Shown here in pieces: positions 1 through 5,374 of a stretch of DNA of 5,374 bases. This stretch comes from Hyphomicrobiaceae bacterium (GTDB taxonomy: Bacteria; Pseudomonadota; Alphaproteobacteria; Rhizobiales; Hyphomicrobiaceae). The stretch is taken from positions 1 through 5,374 of the forward strand of contig JABSQE010000036.1 of NCBI GenBank assembly GCA_013214245.1, given 5' to 3'. The notes beneath the pieces are model-generated. The model did no database searches. It saw only the letters and a program-made list of their open reading frames with translations, and was not told the origin of the DNA. Position 1 is the first letter of the stretch. Each line of letters opens with the position of its first letter. Both the position numbers and the translations under genes were made by a program.

Positions 1-1248
1 GTTAGCACCATGCACAGAAACACATGCTGCCTCTCCGATTGCCATCAGACCTGGCACGACACGATCCGGATCGCCGTTCTTTAGTGTTACAACTTCACCA
101 TAAAAATTGGTAGGAATCCCTCCCATATTGTAATGAACCGTTGGGATAACTGGAATAGGTTCGCGTCTTACATCGACCCCAGCAAAAATTTTAGCACTCT
201 CGCTGATTCCGGGCAGCCTTTCTGCAAGAACATCAGGATCCAAGTGATCGAGGTGTAAAAAGATGTGATCTTGCTCCTTACCCACTCCACGACCCTCTCG
301 AATTTCCATAGTCATTGAGCGCGATACAACATCACGAGAGGCAAGATCCTTTACGCTTGGCGCATACCGCTCCATAAAGCGCTCGCCAGCGCTGTTAGTT
401 AGATAACCACCTTCTCCGCGCGAACCTTCGGTAATCAGGACGCCTGCACCATAGATGCCAGTTGGATGAAATTGCACAAACTCCATATCCTGAAGTGGAA
501 GACCAGCACGTAACACCATCGCATTACCATCTCCTGTACAGGTATGCGCAGATGTTGCTGAGAAGTACGCACGACCATAACCACCAGTTGCAAGAATGGT
601 TTTGTGCGCACGAAAGCGATGGATGGTGCCATCATCAAGATTTAGAGCGACAAGACCACGGCAAGCTCCATCTTGATCCATCATTAAATCAATTGCAAAG
701 AACTCTATAAAAAACTCAGCAGAGTGTCGCAATGACTGACCATAGAGGGTGTGCAACATTGCATGCCCTGTGCGATCAGCTGCAGCGCAAGTGCGTTGTG
801 CCGGAGGTCCCTCACCAAACTCTGTTGTCATACCACCAAACGGGCGTTGGTAAATCTTACCGTCTTCCGTTCTAGAAAAAGGGACACCGTAATGCTCTAG
901 CTCGTACACCGCCTGCGGGGCATTTCGACATAAATATTCAATAGAATCCTGATCACCAAGCCAGTCTGCACCCTTTACTGTGTCATACATATGCCAGCGC
1001 CAGTCATCATTTCCCATGTTACCTAGAGATGCAGCAATGCCACCCTGCGCTGCTACAGTATGAGATCGAGTAGGAAAGACTTTTGTGATACAAGCCGTTT
1101 TCAAACCTGCCTGCGCGGCTCCGAGAGTTGCCCGCAAGCCAGACCCTCCAGCTCCAACAACAACGACATCGTATTTATGGTCGACAATGTTATTGTAAGC
1201 ACTTCCATTGATATTAGGCACTTCAGCGCCATTTCTCTTAACTGTCAT
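1..1248 (-). CDS. sdhA: Succinate dehydrogenase flavoprotein subunit, C-terminus cut by window edge
   Basis: Catalytic subunit of complex II: it oxidises succinate to fumarate on the cytoplasmic face of the inner membrane and passes electrons to SdhB. The first 416 codons are present (the E. coli protein is 588 aa). A Rossmann FAD motif, VVVVGAGGSG, lies at about residues 28-37. His63 in RSHTVAAQGG is the residue that carries covalent 8-alpha-histidyl FAD. Active-site equivalents are His261 (QFHPTG), Arg305 (ASRDVV) and His372 (HYNMGG). The window ends at HGAN, one residue before the conserved Arg. The start at 1248 follows the sdhD stop by 5 nt; only a weak GGGG at 1259-1262 serves as ribosome site, so translational coupling with sdhD is likely. 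The N-terminal extension before the FAD fold (about 25 residues) is as in alphaproteobacterial homologues. No disrupted motif was seen. sdhB is expected beyond the left edge (inference). Confidence 0.97.
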   Translation of the reverse strand, partial: MTVKRNGAEVPNINGSAYNNIVDHKYDVVVVGAGGSGLRATLGAAQAGLKTACITKVFPTRSHTVAAQGGIAASLGNMGNDDWRWHMYDTVKGADWLGDQDSIEYLCRNAPQAVYELEHYGVPFSRTEDGKIYQRPFGGMTTEFGEGPPAQRTCAAADRTGHAMLHTLYGQSLRHSAEFFIEFFAIDLMMDQDGACRGLVALNLDDGTIHRFRAHKTILATGGYGRAYFSATSAHTCTGDGNAMVLRAGLPLQDMEFVQFHPTGIYGAGVLITEGSRGEGGYLTNSAGERFMERYAPSVKDLASRDVVSRSMTMEIREGRGVGKEQDHIFLHLDHLDPDVLAERLPGISESAKIFAGVDVRREPIPVIPTVHYNMGGIPTNFYGEVVTLKNGDPDRVVPGLMAIGEAACVSVHGAN

Positions 1249-1253
1249 AATAA

Positions 1254-1634
1254 TTATGCCCCAAAGTTGATTTTGAATATCGCGAAGACTGATGCTAAAC
1301 CGACTGCAATGGCAAAAAAAGTATTGAGCATTAAGAGTACTATCTTGCTGCTCTCTGAGCTGATATAATCTTCAATTATTACTTGCATACCTAGCCTCAT
1401 GTGAAATGCACCGGATGCTACCAACAACAATAAAGCTATAGCCACTAACGGATTTGCTAACCAGCTTTTAGCCGTTTCATACTCCTGGCCTGCCATATTT
1501 GCAATCAGCCAGACAAGAAATAAACCAAGTACTATATTCGCGACAGCAGTTACGCGTTGCTGCCAAAAATGATTTGCTCCTTCCTTAGCAGAACCTAGTC
1601 GGCGGACATTTTTTAGTGGTGTGCGCATAGTCAT
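1254..1634 (-). CDS. sdhD: Succinate dehydrogenase membrane anchor subunit SdhD
   Basis: Small hydrophobic anchor that, with SdhC, holds the SdhAB head on the membrane, binds heme b and forms part of the ubiquinone site. It is 126 aa, close to the family's usual size. The N-terminus has the alphaproteobacterial SdhD pattern TPLKNVRRLGSAKEG (5-19), followed by HFWQQRVTA. Three membrane segments are visible at about 28-47, 59-80 and 97-120. His78 in AFHMRLGMQVIIEDY is the expected axial heme ligand (E. coli SdhD His71), and Asp89-Tyr90 match the E. coli Asp82-Tyr83 pair near the quinone site. The start at 1634 is 3 nt past the sdhC stop, with GGGAG about 11 nt upstream; a second ATG at 1628 is in frame but sits further from it. 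It lies between sdhC and sdhA, as expected. Confidence 0.95.
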   Translation of the reverse strand: MTMRTPLKNVRRLGSAKEGANHFWQQRVTAVANIVLGLFLVWLIANMAGQEYETAKSWLANPLVAIALLLLVASGAFHMRLGMQVIIEDYISSESSKIVLLMLNTFFAIAVGLASVFAIFKINFGA

Positions 1635-1637
1635 CTT

Positions 1638-2054
1638 TTAAAACACTCCCTCGTAACCGCTAGCTATCACCCAGATCCCCACTGTGCACGTAAGCGAAGC
1701 TATAAGTGTGAACCAACAAAGATAATTGATCTGCGAAAGGTTGAAGGCATAACCTACGTCCCAGATCAAGTGGCGAATACCACCAAACATATGATGTAAA
1801 AGTGCCCATGTATATCCTAATACGATCAGCCTACCGGGAAGTGTTGCGAACATCGAATTAACAGCTTGATATTGTTCCTCGCTACTAGCGGTAGCAATTA
1901 GCCAGATTACTAACGCAATTGTTCCAAAATAAAGCGCAGCACCGGTCGCACGGTGGACTATTGACATCAACATATTAATTTCAGGCTTATAAACATACAA
2001 ATGCGGCGAAAGCGGGCGCGCATTTTGTACTTGGCTTGTCTCGCCATTGTGCAT
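1638..2054 (-). CDS. sdhC: Succinate dehydrogenase cytochrome b556 subunit SdhC
   Basis: Cytochrome b subunit of complex II, which anchors SdhAB, shares heme b with SdhD and lines the ubiquinone site. Starting at 2054 it is 138 aa. Numbered from there, the family signature RPLSPHLYVYKP spans 13-24. Ser31 and Arg35 in MSIVHRATG match E. coli Ser27 and Arg31 at the quinone site. The second signature HHMFGGIRHLIWD has His88 as expected heme ligand (E. coli His84) and Asp99. Three membrane segments lie at about 38-56, 74-97 and 110-132. I chose 2054 because GGAGAG stands 6 nt before it. The frame stays open to an ATG at 2090 (150 aa), but that one has no Shine-Dalgarno and would coincide with the predicted transcription start. 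First gene of the sdh operon. Confidence 0.95.
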   Translation of the reverse strand: MHNGETSQVQNARPLSPHLYVYKPEINMLMSIVHRATGAALYFGTIALVIWLIATASSEEQYQAVNSMFATLPGRLIVLGYTWALLHHMFGGIRHLIWDVGYAFNLSQINYLCWFTLIASLTCTVGIWVIASGYEGVF

Positions 2055-2060
2055 ACTGAA

Positions 2061-2066
2061 CTCTCC
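2061..2066 (-). promoter_or_regulatory. Shine-Dalgarno of sdhC that decides its start
   Basis: The minus strand reads GGAGAG here, with 6 nt to the ATG at 2054. This is the strongest ribosome site of the window. It lies inside the longer reading frame that begins at 2090, so it argues for the shorter SdhC. Confidence 0.75.
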
Positions 2067-2096
2067 ATATTCCCTAAGCGATCGATTCATTTTTAC

Positions 2097-2125
2097 ATAT
2101 TAGCTTGGCTTAGATAATGCTACAA
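2097..2125 (-). promoter_or_regulatory. Candidate sigma-70-type promoter of the sdh operon
   Basis: On the minus strand TTGTAG (2120-2125) and TAATAT (2097-2102) are separated by 17 nt. Matches to consensus are moderate (3/6 and 4/6). The predicted transcription start is near 2090, giving a leader of about 35 nt to the ATG at 2054. Placement is good but the hexamers are weak, so this is a candidate only. Confidence 0.4.
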
Positions 2126-2193
2126 TAGAATGATGGACGCGGTCTTGATATAAGCTACATGATCTAATGCTTAGAATTTAGTATATAGTTGGA

Positions 2194-2210
2194 ATTTAAG
2201 AGACTTAAAT
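2194..2210. repeat. Perfect short inverted repeat, possible operator
   Basis: ATTTAAG and CTTAAAT flank the 3-nt spacer AGA, a perfect 7-bp dyad. It lies about 70 nt upstream of the candidate sdh -35 box. The form suits a dimeric regulator site, but AT-rich dyads of this size occur by chance and no regulator is identified. Confidence 0.3.
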
Positions 2211-2352
2211 AATGTTCAGATTAGCACAAAAAACAATTAGCTTACGTATCTAATCCCATAGTTATAATCACTACGCTTTCTAGGATCAATAGCCCAACAA
2301 TAGTCGACGCGAAAACCTGATTTTGAGTTGTTAAAATTTTGGTGTGTTTGCT

Positions 2353-2368
2353 AAATAGTCAAATAGTC
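2353..2368. repeat. Tandem octamer AAATAGTC, two copies
   Basis: AAATAGTC occurs at 2353-2360 and again at 2361-2368, directly adjacent and exact, followed by AA as the start of a would-be third copy. It may be a slippage product or a repeated protein-binding half-site in the divergent spacer. Confidence 0.5.
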
Positions 2369-2395
2369 AATAATCTTAGCGTTAATTAAGGTATC

Positions 2396-2420
2396 GCTTA
2401 GACTTAATGACAGACTAAGC
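2396..2420. repeat. Inverted repeat with 13-nt loop
   Basis: GCTTAG (2396-2401) pairs with CTAAGC (2415-2420) across 13 nt. The stem is short and there is no following T-run on either strand typical of a terminator, so a role as hairpin or binding site is only possible. Confidence 0.3.
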
Positions 2421-2494
2421 TTTATCACTTGTTTGATAATTCATAACCTGCTTTGCACTACCAACAGCTTGGATTCCTAATGCGAAGGTTGAGT

Positions 2495-2529
2495 TTGCGA
2501 TTTAAAATTGGAATACATATCAGTAATAT
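2495..2529 (+). promoter_or_regulatory. Weak candidate promoter region of the pyridoxal kinase gene
   Basis: Two overlapping sigma-70-like pairs with 17-nt spacing are visible: TTGCGA (2495-2500) with TATCAG (2518-2523), and TTTAAA (2501-2506) with TAATAT (2524-2529). Each hexamer matches consensus at about 4/6. Either would start transcription some 25-35 nt before the ATG at 2564. The region is AT-rich, so chance matches are likely. Confidence 0.25.
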
Positions 2530-2563
2530 GTGCCTAATGGGTAAGGAAATATTAGTTTAAACG

Positions 2564-3385
2564 ATGTTGAACATTTTTGTAATTTCATCCCAAGTTATAC
2601 GAGGTCATGTAGGTCTTGCTGCGATATTACCCGCTGTTCAGGCGCTTGGACATGAAGTATTTGCCTTGCCAACAATTATTCTATCTAATCATCCGGGACA
2701 CAATCACGCAGCTGGTGAACAAGTATCATTATTAACGCTGGAATCAATAGTTTCTGCACTGGATAAGAATGGTTGGCTAGCCGACATTGATTGTATACTT
2801 ACAGGCTACATGCCTAGCGTCGAACATGTGAATTTTGCAGCAGCTACAATAATGCGCATTAAAAACAAATCTCCAAGCGTGAAAGTTATATGCGATCCCA
2901 TTATCGGTGACAAAGCCGATGGTATATATATTGATCTCAAAGCTGCCAAAGCAATACGTGATAGACTTATCCCCCTGTCAGATGTTATGTTGCCTAATAA
3001 GTTCGAGCTAATCTGGCTAACAGAAACTGACGTTAAAAGCGAGACAGATGTATTACTAGCTGGGCACGCTTTTCCAGAAATCACAATTATTACTACATCA
3101 GTACCTACTAACCAGCATAATATTATGGCGAACGTGTTATCTTTAGCAAAAACAGCTAATAGTCCAGCTATGAGTTGTCGTTTCAATGTGCATCCTGATG
3201 TTCCGAAAGGAACGGGAGACTTCTTTTCTGGCCTGATTGCTGCGGGCGCAACTTTCGATTTAGCGACATCTCAGACATCAGCTTTAGCCGCGCTAAGTGT
3301 TGGCAAACAGCATCTAGATATAGTTACACGTAGTAAAGACTGGATTGCTGCTGAACCTCTACTAACCTTACCCGTTAAGTCATAA
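2564..3385 (+). CDS. pdxY: Pyridoxal kinase, PdxY/PdxK type (ribokinase superfamily)
   Basis: Likely phosphorylates pyridoxal (perhaps also pyridoxine or pyridoxamine) with ATP in the cytoplasm, feeding the PLP salvage pathway. It is 273 aa, close to the usual 280-290. Family blocks appear in order: SSQVIRGHVG (8-17) for substrate binding, where many relatives have SHVVYG; SNHPGH (41-46); GYMPSVEHV; CDPIIGD (110-116, Asp111 with Pro112); LPNKFEL; and PKGTGDFFSG with the anion-hole GTGD ending at Asp219, the predicted catalytic base. The start at 2564 is forced by an in-frame TAA at 2558-2560. An AAGGA lies at 2543-2547, 16 nt away, too far for a standard ribosome site. A DUF429 gene follows 5 nt after the stop, so the two are probably cotranscribed. 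Substrate preference cannot be read from sequence; a related hydroxymethylpyrimidine-type kinase is less likely given the CDP and GTGD blocks. Confidence 0.85.
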   Translation: MLNIFVISSQVIRGHVGLAAILPAVQALGHEVFALPTIILSNHPGHNHAAGEQVSLLTLESIVSALDKNGWLADIDCILTGYMPSVEHVNFAAATIMRIKNKSPSVKVICDPIIGDKADGIYIDLKAAKAIRDRLIPLSDVMLPNKFELIWLTETDVKSETDVLLAGHAFPEITIITTSVPTNQHNIMANVLSLAKTANSPAMSCRFNVHPDVPKGTGDFFSGLIAAGATFDLATSQTSALAALSVGKQHLDIVTRSKDWIAAEPLLTLPVKS

Positions 3386-3390
3386 AAATT

Positions 3391-4122
3391 ATGACTCATT
3401 TTATTGCAGGAGTTGATGGTTGCCGAGCTGGTTGGGTTGCTATCATCCAAGAAGTGTACCGACCTGCCTCAGCTATACTTGTACTTTTTAGAAAATTTAG
3501 CGACTTACTTGCTTATAGACCTCACCTTGAAATAATCGCTATTGACATCCCGATAGGCTTACCGAGTAATACAGGTGTTGGTGGTCGGATTGCTGACCGT
3601 GAAGCACGCTCTGTTCTTGGAAAGCGACGATCTTCCGTCTTTTCTACGCCTTCAAGAGCTACCGTAATGTGTGATGATTATACCACAGCATGTGCCGTTG
3701 CCTACGAAACATCGAACCCACCACGCAAAATCTCTAAGCAGGTCTTCAATATTTTCCCAAAAATTCGTGAAGTTGACGCTCTTATGACATCTAAGTTGCA
3801 ATTGCGTGTATTTGAAACACATCCAGAAGTTGCATTCTGGGCTCTCAATGGAGAGGTACCTCTGACGTTAGCTAAAAAAGTTAAATCTAAACCTTATCAT
3901 AAAGGACTAGAGTTTCGTCGATCATTACTTAAGAAACATGACTACCCAGAGGAAATTCTATGCTCATGTGAACATCGAACACTACAAGTTGGTCCAGATG
4001 ATATTTTGGATGCCTGCGCTAATGCATGGAGTGCAAATCGAATTTATACCGGTTTAGCACACCGTTTTCCATGTCAACCGCAGCTTGATTCCAAAGGTCT
4101 GAGAATGGAGATTTGGGGCTAA
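3391..4122 (+). CDS. DUF429 family protein (predicted RNase H-like fold), function unknown
   Basis: A 243-aa soluble protein with no signal peptide or membrane segment. Blocks of the DUF429 family are clear: GVDGCRAGWV (7-16, Asp9), AIDIPIGL (50-57, Asp52), an REAR...GKRRSSVFSTPSR region (about 70-89), SKQVFNIFPKIREVD, ETHPEVAFWALNG (142-154, Glu142 and Glu146) and GPDDILDACANAW with Asp203, Asp204 and Asp207. Asp9, Asp52, Glu142 and the late Asp cluster could form a metal-binding acidic centre as in RNase H-fold nucleases; family annotation predicts a nuclease, but I know of no established reaction. It starts 5 nt after the pyridoxal kinase stop with no clear Shine-Dalgarno, suggesting coupled translation. 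No functional link between the two is visible. It ends convergent to the ligase gene, 68 nt away. Confidence 0.85.
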   Translation: MTHFIAGVDGCRAGWVAIIQEVYRPASAILVLFRKFSDLLAYRPHLEIIAIDIPIGLPSNTGVGGRIADREARSVLGKRRSSVFSTPSRATVMCDDYTTACAVAYETSNPPRKISKQVFNIFPKIREVDALMTSKLQLRVFETHPEVAFWALNGEVPLTLAKKVKSKPYHKGLEFRRSLLKKHDYPEEILCSCEHRTLQVGPDDILDACANAWSANRIYTGLAHRFPCQPQLDSKGLRMEIWG

Positions 4123-4190
4123 ATGATCAACTAGACTTACTACTCTATACTATTTGCTATTTCTTCAAGCTACTTGTTCAACTTATCTAG
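4123..4190. other. Short convergent spacer, no clear terminator
   Basis: AT-rich gap between the convergent DUF429 and ligase genes. The only pairing seen is AACTAGA (4129-4135) with TCTAGTT (4186-4192), 50 nt apart, which is too long a loop for an intrinsic terminator. No GC stem followed by a T-run is present on either strand. Confidence 0.5.
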
Positions 4191-5374
4191 TTATAAAATA
4201 TCCTGAGCGCGCTCATCGTCTATTATTCTTCCATCATTAGGAAGAGTTTTGGGAGGAACCAGTTGTACCGCGCCTATAATACCTGTTAGCTCTTCTAGCA
4301 TACTAGCTATCCTCTCAGCTAATTGCTGCTCATGATTAAGCGCCTCCACTTTAAGTACCATCATATCTTGCTTACCATCACGTCCTATAACTAAACGCAA
4401 CCTCCCAAGTTGCGGAAATGTTTCTGTCATCTTTGCAATCTGTTGCGGATGAATCAAGACACCCTTAACTTTTACAACTTGGTCTACGCGACCCATCCAG
4501 CCTTTTATGCGCGTGTTTGTGCGGCCGCAAGAGCTTACACCAGGAAGTATAGCCGAAAGATCACCAGTTGCTAACCTTATCATGGGATAATCACGATTAA
4601 ACGTAGTCACAAGAACTTCGCCTACTTCTCCAGGTGGCAGCGGATCACCTGATCCGGGGCGAACAATTTCAAGAAGAACACCTTCATCTACGATCATACC
4701 TTCCAAAGCGTCACTTTCATAAGCGATCATTCCAGCATCAGCAGTAGCATAAAACTGAAATACGGAAATTTTACGGTCAAGATACTCCTTACGAAGCGCC
4801 GGTAGCAAAGTACCTCCTGAAACTAAGGCGCGTTTCAGTGAGGAGGTGTCCTTACCTGAAACCGTTGCCATATCCAGTAGAGTTCTCAGATAGTCAGGCA
4901 CACCTACATAGGCCGTAGGCTTTAGAAGCGCAATCACTTCTAAATGCTGCGTAGTATTATCAGGGCCAGCAGGAATAACAGTACAGCCCAACTCGCGTGC
5001 ACCAGAATCAACGATCCAAGCCCCAGGAGTAAGATGGTAAGCAAAGGTATTCATGATAATATCATCCTCACGAAAACCAGCCGAAAATAAAGCCCTCGCA
5101 GATCGCCACCAATTTGCACCGCGTCCTTCTGGTTCAAAAATCGGTCCTGGAGACATAAATACACGATTCAGCAACCTAAAGTCTGCTGTTTGAAAACCAC
5201 CAAGCGGCAGATTAGCAGCTTGCATATCTTTAAGTAAAAACTTACGCATCACGGGCAATCGAGCAAGTGCATTACGTGATGTAACATGCTCTACATCAAC
5301 ATCTCTAAGATGATTAGCCCAACCAGGCGCTTTTTCTATTGCTCGAGCTAACAGACTGGGCAACATATTAAACA
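4191..5374 (-). CDS. AMP-forming acyl-CoA ligase-like protein, phenylacetate-CoA ligase group, 5' end outside window
   Basis: Member of the ANL adenylate-forming superfamily, closest in pattern to phenylacetate-CoA ligase-like proteins of alphaproteobacteria. It would activate a carboxylic acid as acyl-AMP and pass it to CoA; the substrate is unknown. Numbered from an internal ATG at 5366: linker TSRNALARLPVMRK (29-42); FMSPGPIFEPEG (70-81) where other relatives carry the Ser/Thr/Gly-rich P-loop; FAYHLTPGAWIVDSGAREL; SGG before the central helix; YATADAG (206-212) in the A5 position; TGD (267-269); GRVDQVVKVKGVLIHPQQ, the hinge and C-terminal domain entry; and LPNDGRIIDDER near the C-terminus. 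The A10 lysine is not obvious there. The frame stays open upstream of 5366 (codons for Phe-Asn precede it) and homologues as I recall them have some 20 more residues, so the real start is probably past the right edge. No operon partner is visible. Confidence 0.8.
   Translation of the reverse strand, partial: FNMLPSLLARAIEKAPGWANHLRDVDVEHVTSRNALARLPVMRKFLLKDMQAANLPLGGFQTADFRLLNRVFMSPGPIFEPEGRGANWWRSARALFSAGFREDDIIMNTFAYHLTPGAWIVDSGARELGCTVIPAGPDNTTQHLEVIALLKPTAYVGVPDYLRTLLDMATVSGKDTSSLKRALVSGGTLLPALRKEYLDRKISVFQFYATADAGMIAYESDALEGMIVDEGVLLEIVRPGSGDPLPPGEVGEVLVTTFNRDYPMIRLATGDLSAILPGVSSCGRTNTRIKGWMGRVDQVVKVKGVLIHPQQIAKMTETFPQLGRLRLVIGRDGKQDMMVLKVEALNHEQQLAERIASMLEELTGIIGAVQLVPPKTLPNDGRIIDDERAQDIL

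Larger units (their letters stand above)
2091..2563. other. AT-rich divergent intergenic spacer without a recognisable gene
   Basis: About 470 nt separate the divergent sdhC and pyridoxal kinase genes. I find no convincing coding frame, no tRNA cloverleaf and no recognisable riboswitch or insertion-sequence end. The spacer holds a candidate sdh promoter at its left end, a short dyad at 2194-2210, a tandem octamer at 2353-2368, a longer-loop inverted repeat at 2396-2420 and a weak candidate promoter for the kinase at its right end. It is long for a compact alphaproteobacterial genome and could hold regulator sites, a small RNA or a fully decayed gene; the sequence alone does not decide. Confidence 0.6.

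Noticed and set aside
435..710. Open frames on both strands at 435-638 (minus) and 462-710 (plus)
   Set aside because: Both lie in other frames inside sdhA, whose own frame has continuous family motifs; the translations look like no known protein.
1060..1368. Plus-strand open frame of 102 aa across the sdhD-sdhA junction
   Set aside because: It is antisense to two well-supported sdh genes and has no recognisable domain or ribosome site.
2806..3186. Minus-strand open frame of 126 aa inside the pyridoxal kinase gene
   Set aside because: Antisense shadow; its hydrophobic look arises from the complement of the kinase codons, and the kinase frame carries all family blocks.
4129..4192. Inverted repeat AACTAGA / TCTAGTT as a bidirectional terminator
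   Set aside because: The 7-bp AT-rich stem would enclose a 50-nt loop; it is not a plausible intrinsic terminator.
4204..4215. 12-bp perfect palindrome TGAGCGCGCTCA
   Set aside because: It lies within the ligase coding sequence, encodes the normal C-terminal residues and has no T-run or spaced loop, so it is likely a chance palindrome and not a terminator.
1..5374. A mobile element, defence island or CRISPR array
   Set aside because: No transposase, integrase, repeat-spacer array or long terminal repeats are visible; the genes are core metabolism plus one DUF protein.

Overview
The window reads as chromosomal DNA of an alphaproteobacterium. The reasons are the sdhC-sdhD-sdhA gene order, SdhA and SdhC sequences of the mitochondrial/alphaproteobacterial kind, and a phenylacetate-CoA-ligase-like protein of a type I associate with alphaproteobacteria. 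Base composition looks below 50% GC by eye and there is a fairly long AT-rich spacer. A Rhodospirillales-like or AT-leaning marine or host-associated lineage would fit, but that is inference. No mobile element, CRISPR array, tRNA or rRNA was seen.

Layout. Positions 1-2054 (minus strand) hold the respiratory complex II operon in the order sdhC, sdhD, sdhA. Gaps are only 3 and 5 nt. sdhA runs off the left edge after 416 codons, just before the residue equivalent to the conserved active-site Arg of the HGANR motif; sdhB would be expected further left. A candidate promoter lies at 2097-2125 and a strong Shine-Dalgarno at 2061-2066, which moves the SdhC start to 2054 rather than the longer 2090 start. 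Positions 2055-2563 are an AT-rich divergent spacer with no recognisable gene. It holds two small inverted repeats and a tandem octamer. Positions 2564-4122 (plus strand) hold a two-gene unit: a PdxY/PdxK-type pyridoxal kinase and, 5 nt downstream, a DUF429 protein (predicted RNase H-fold, function unknown). A 68-nt convergent gap without a convincing terminator follows. Positions 4191-5374 (minus strand) encode most of an AMP-forming acyl-CoA-ligase-like protein of the phenylacetate-CoA ligase group. Its 5' end lies beyond the right edge.

How the genes relate. The sdh genes make succinate:quinone oxidoreductase, which joins the TCA cycle to the quinone pool. The kinase salvages B6 vitamers to pyridoxal 5'-phosphate. 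The DUF429 protein is the only true unknown, and its tight coupling to the kinase is the most interesting context here. The ligase appears unrelated to both units. I do not see a convincing new multi-gene system; most of the window is ordinary core metabolism.
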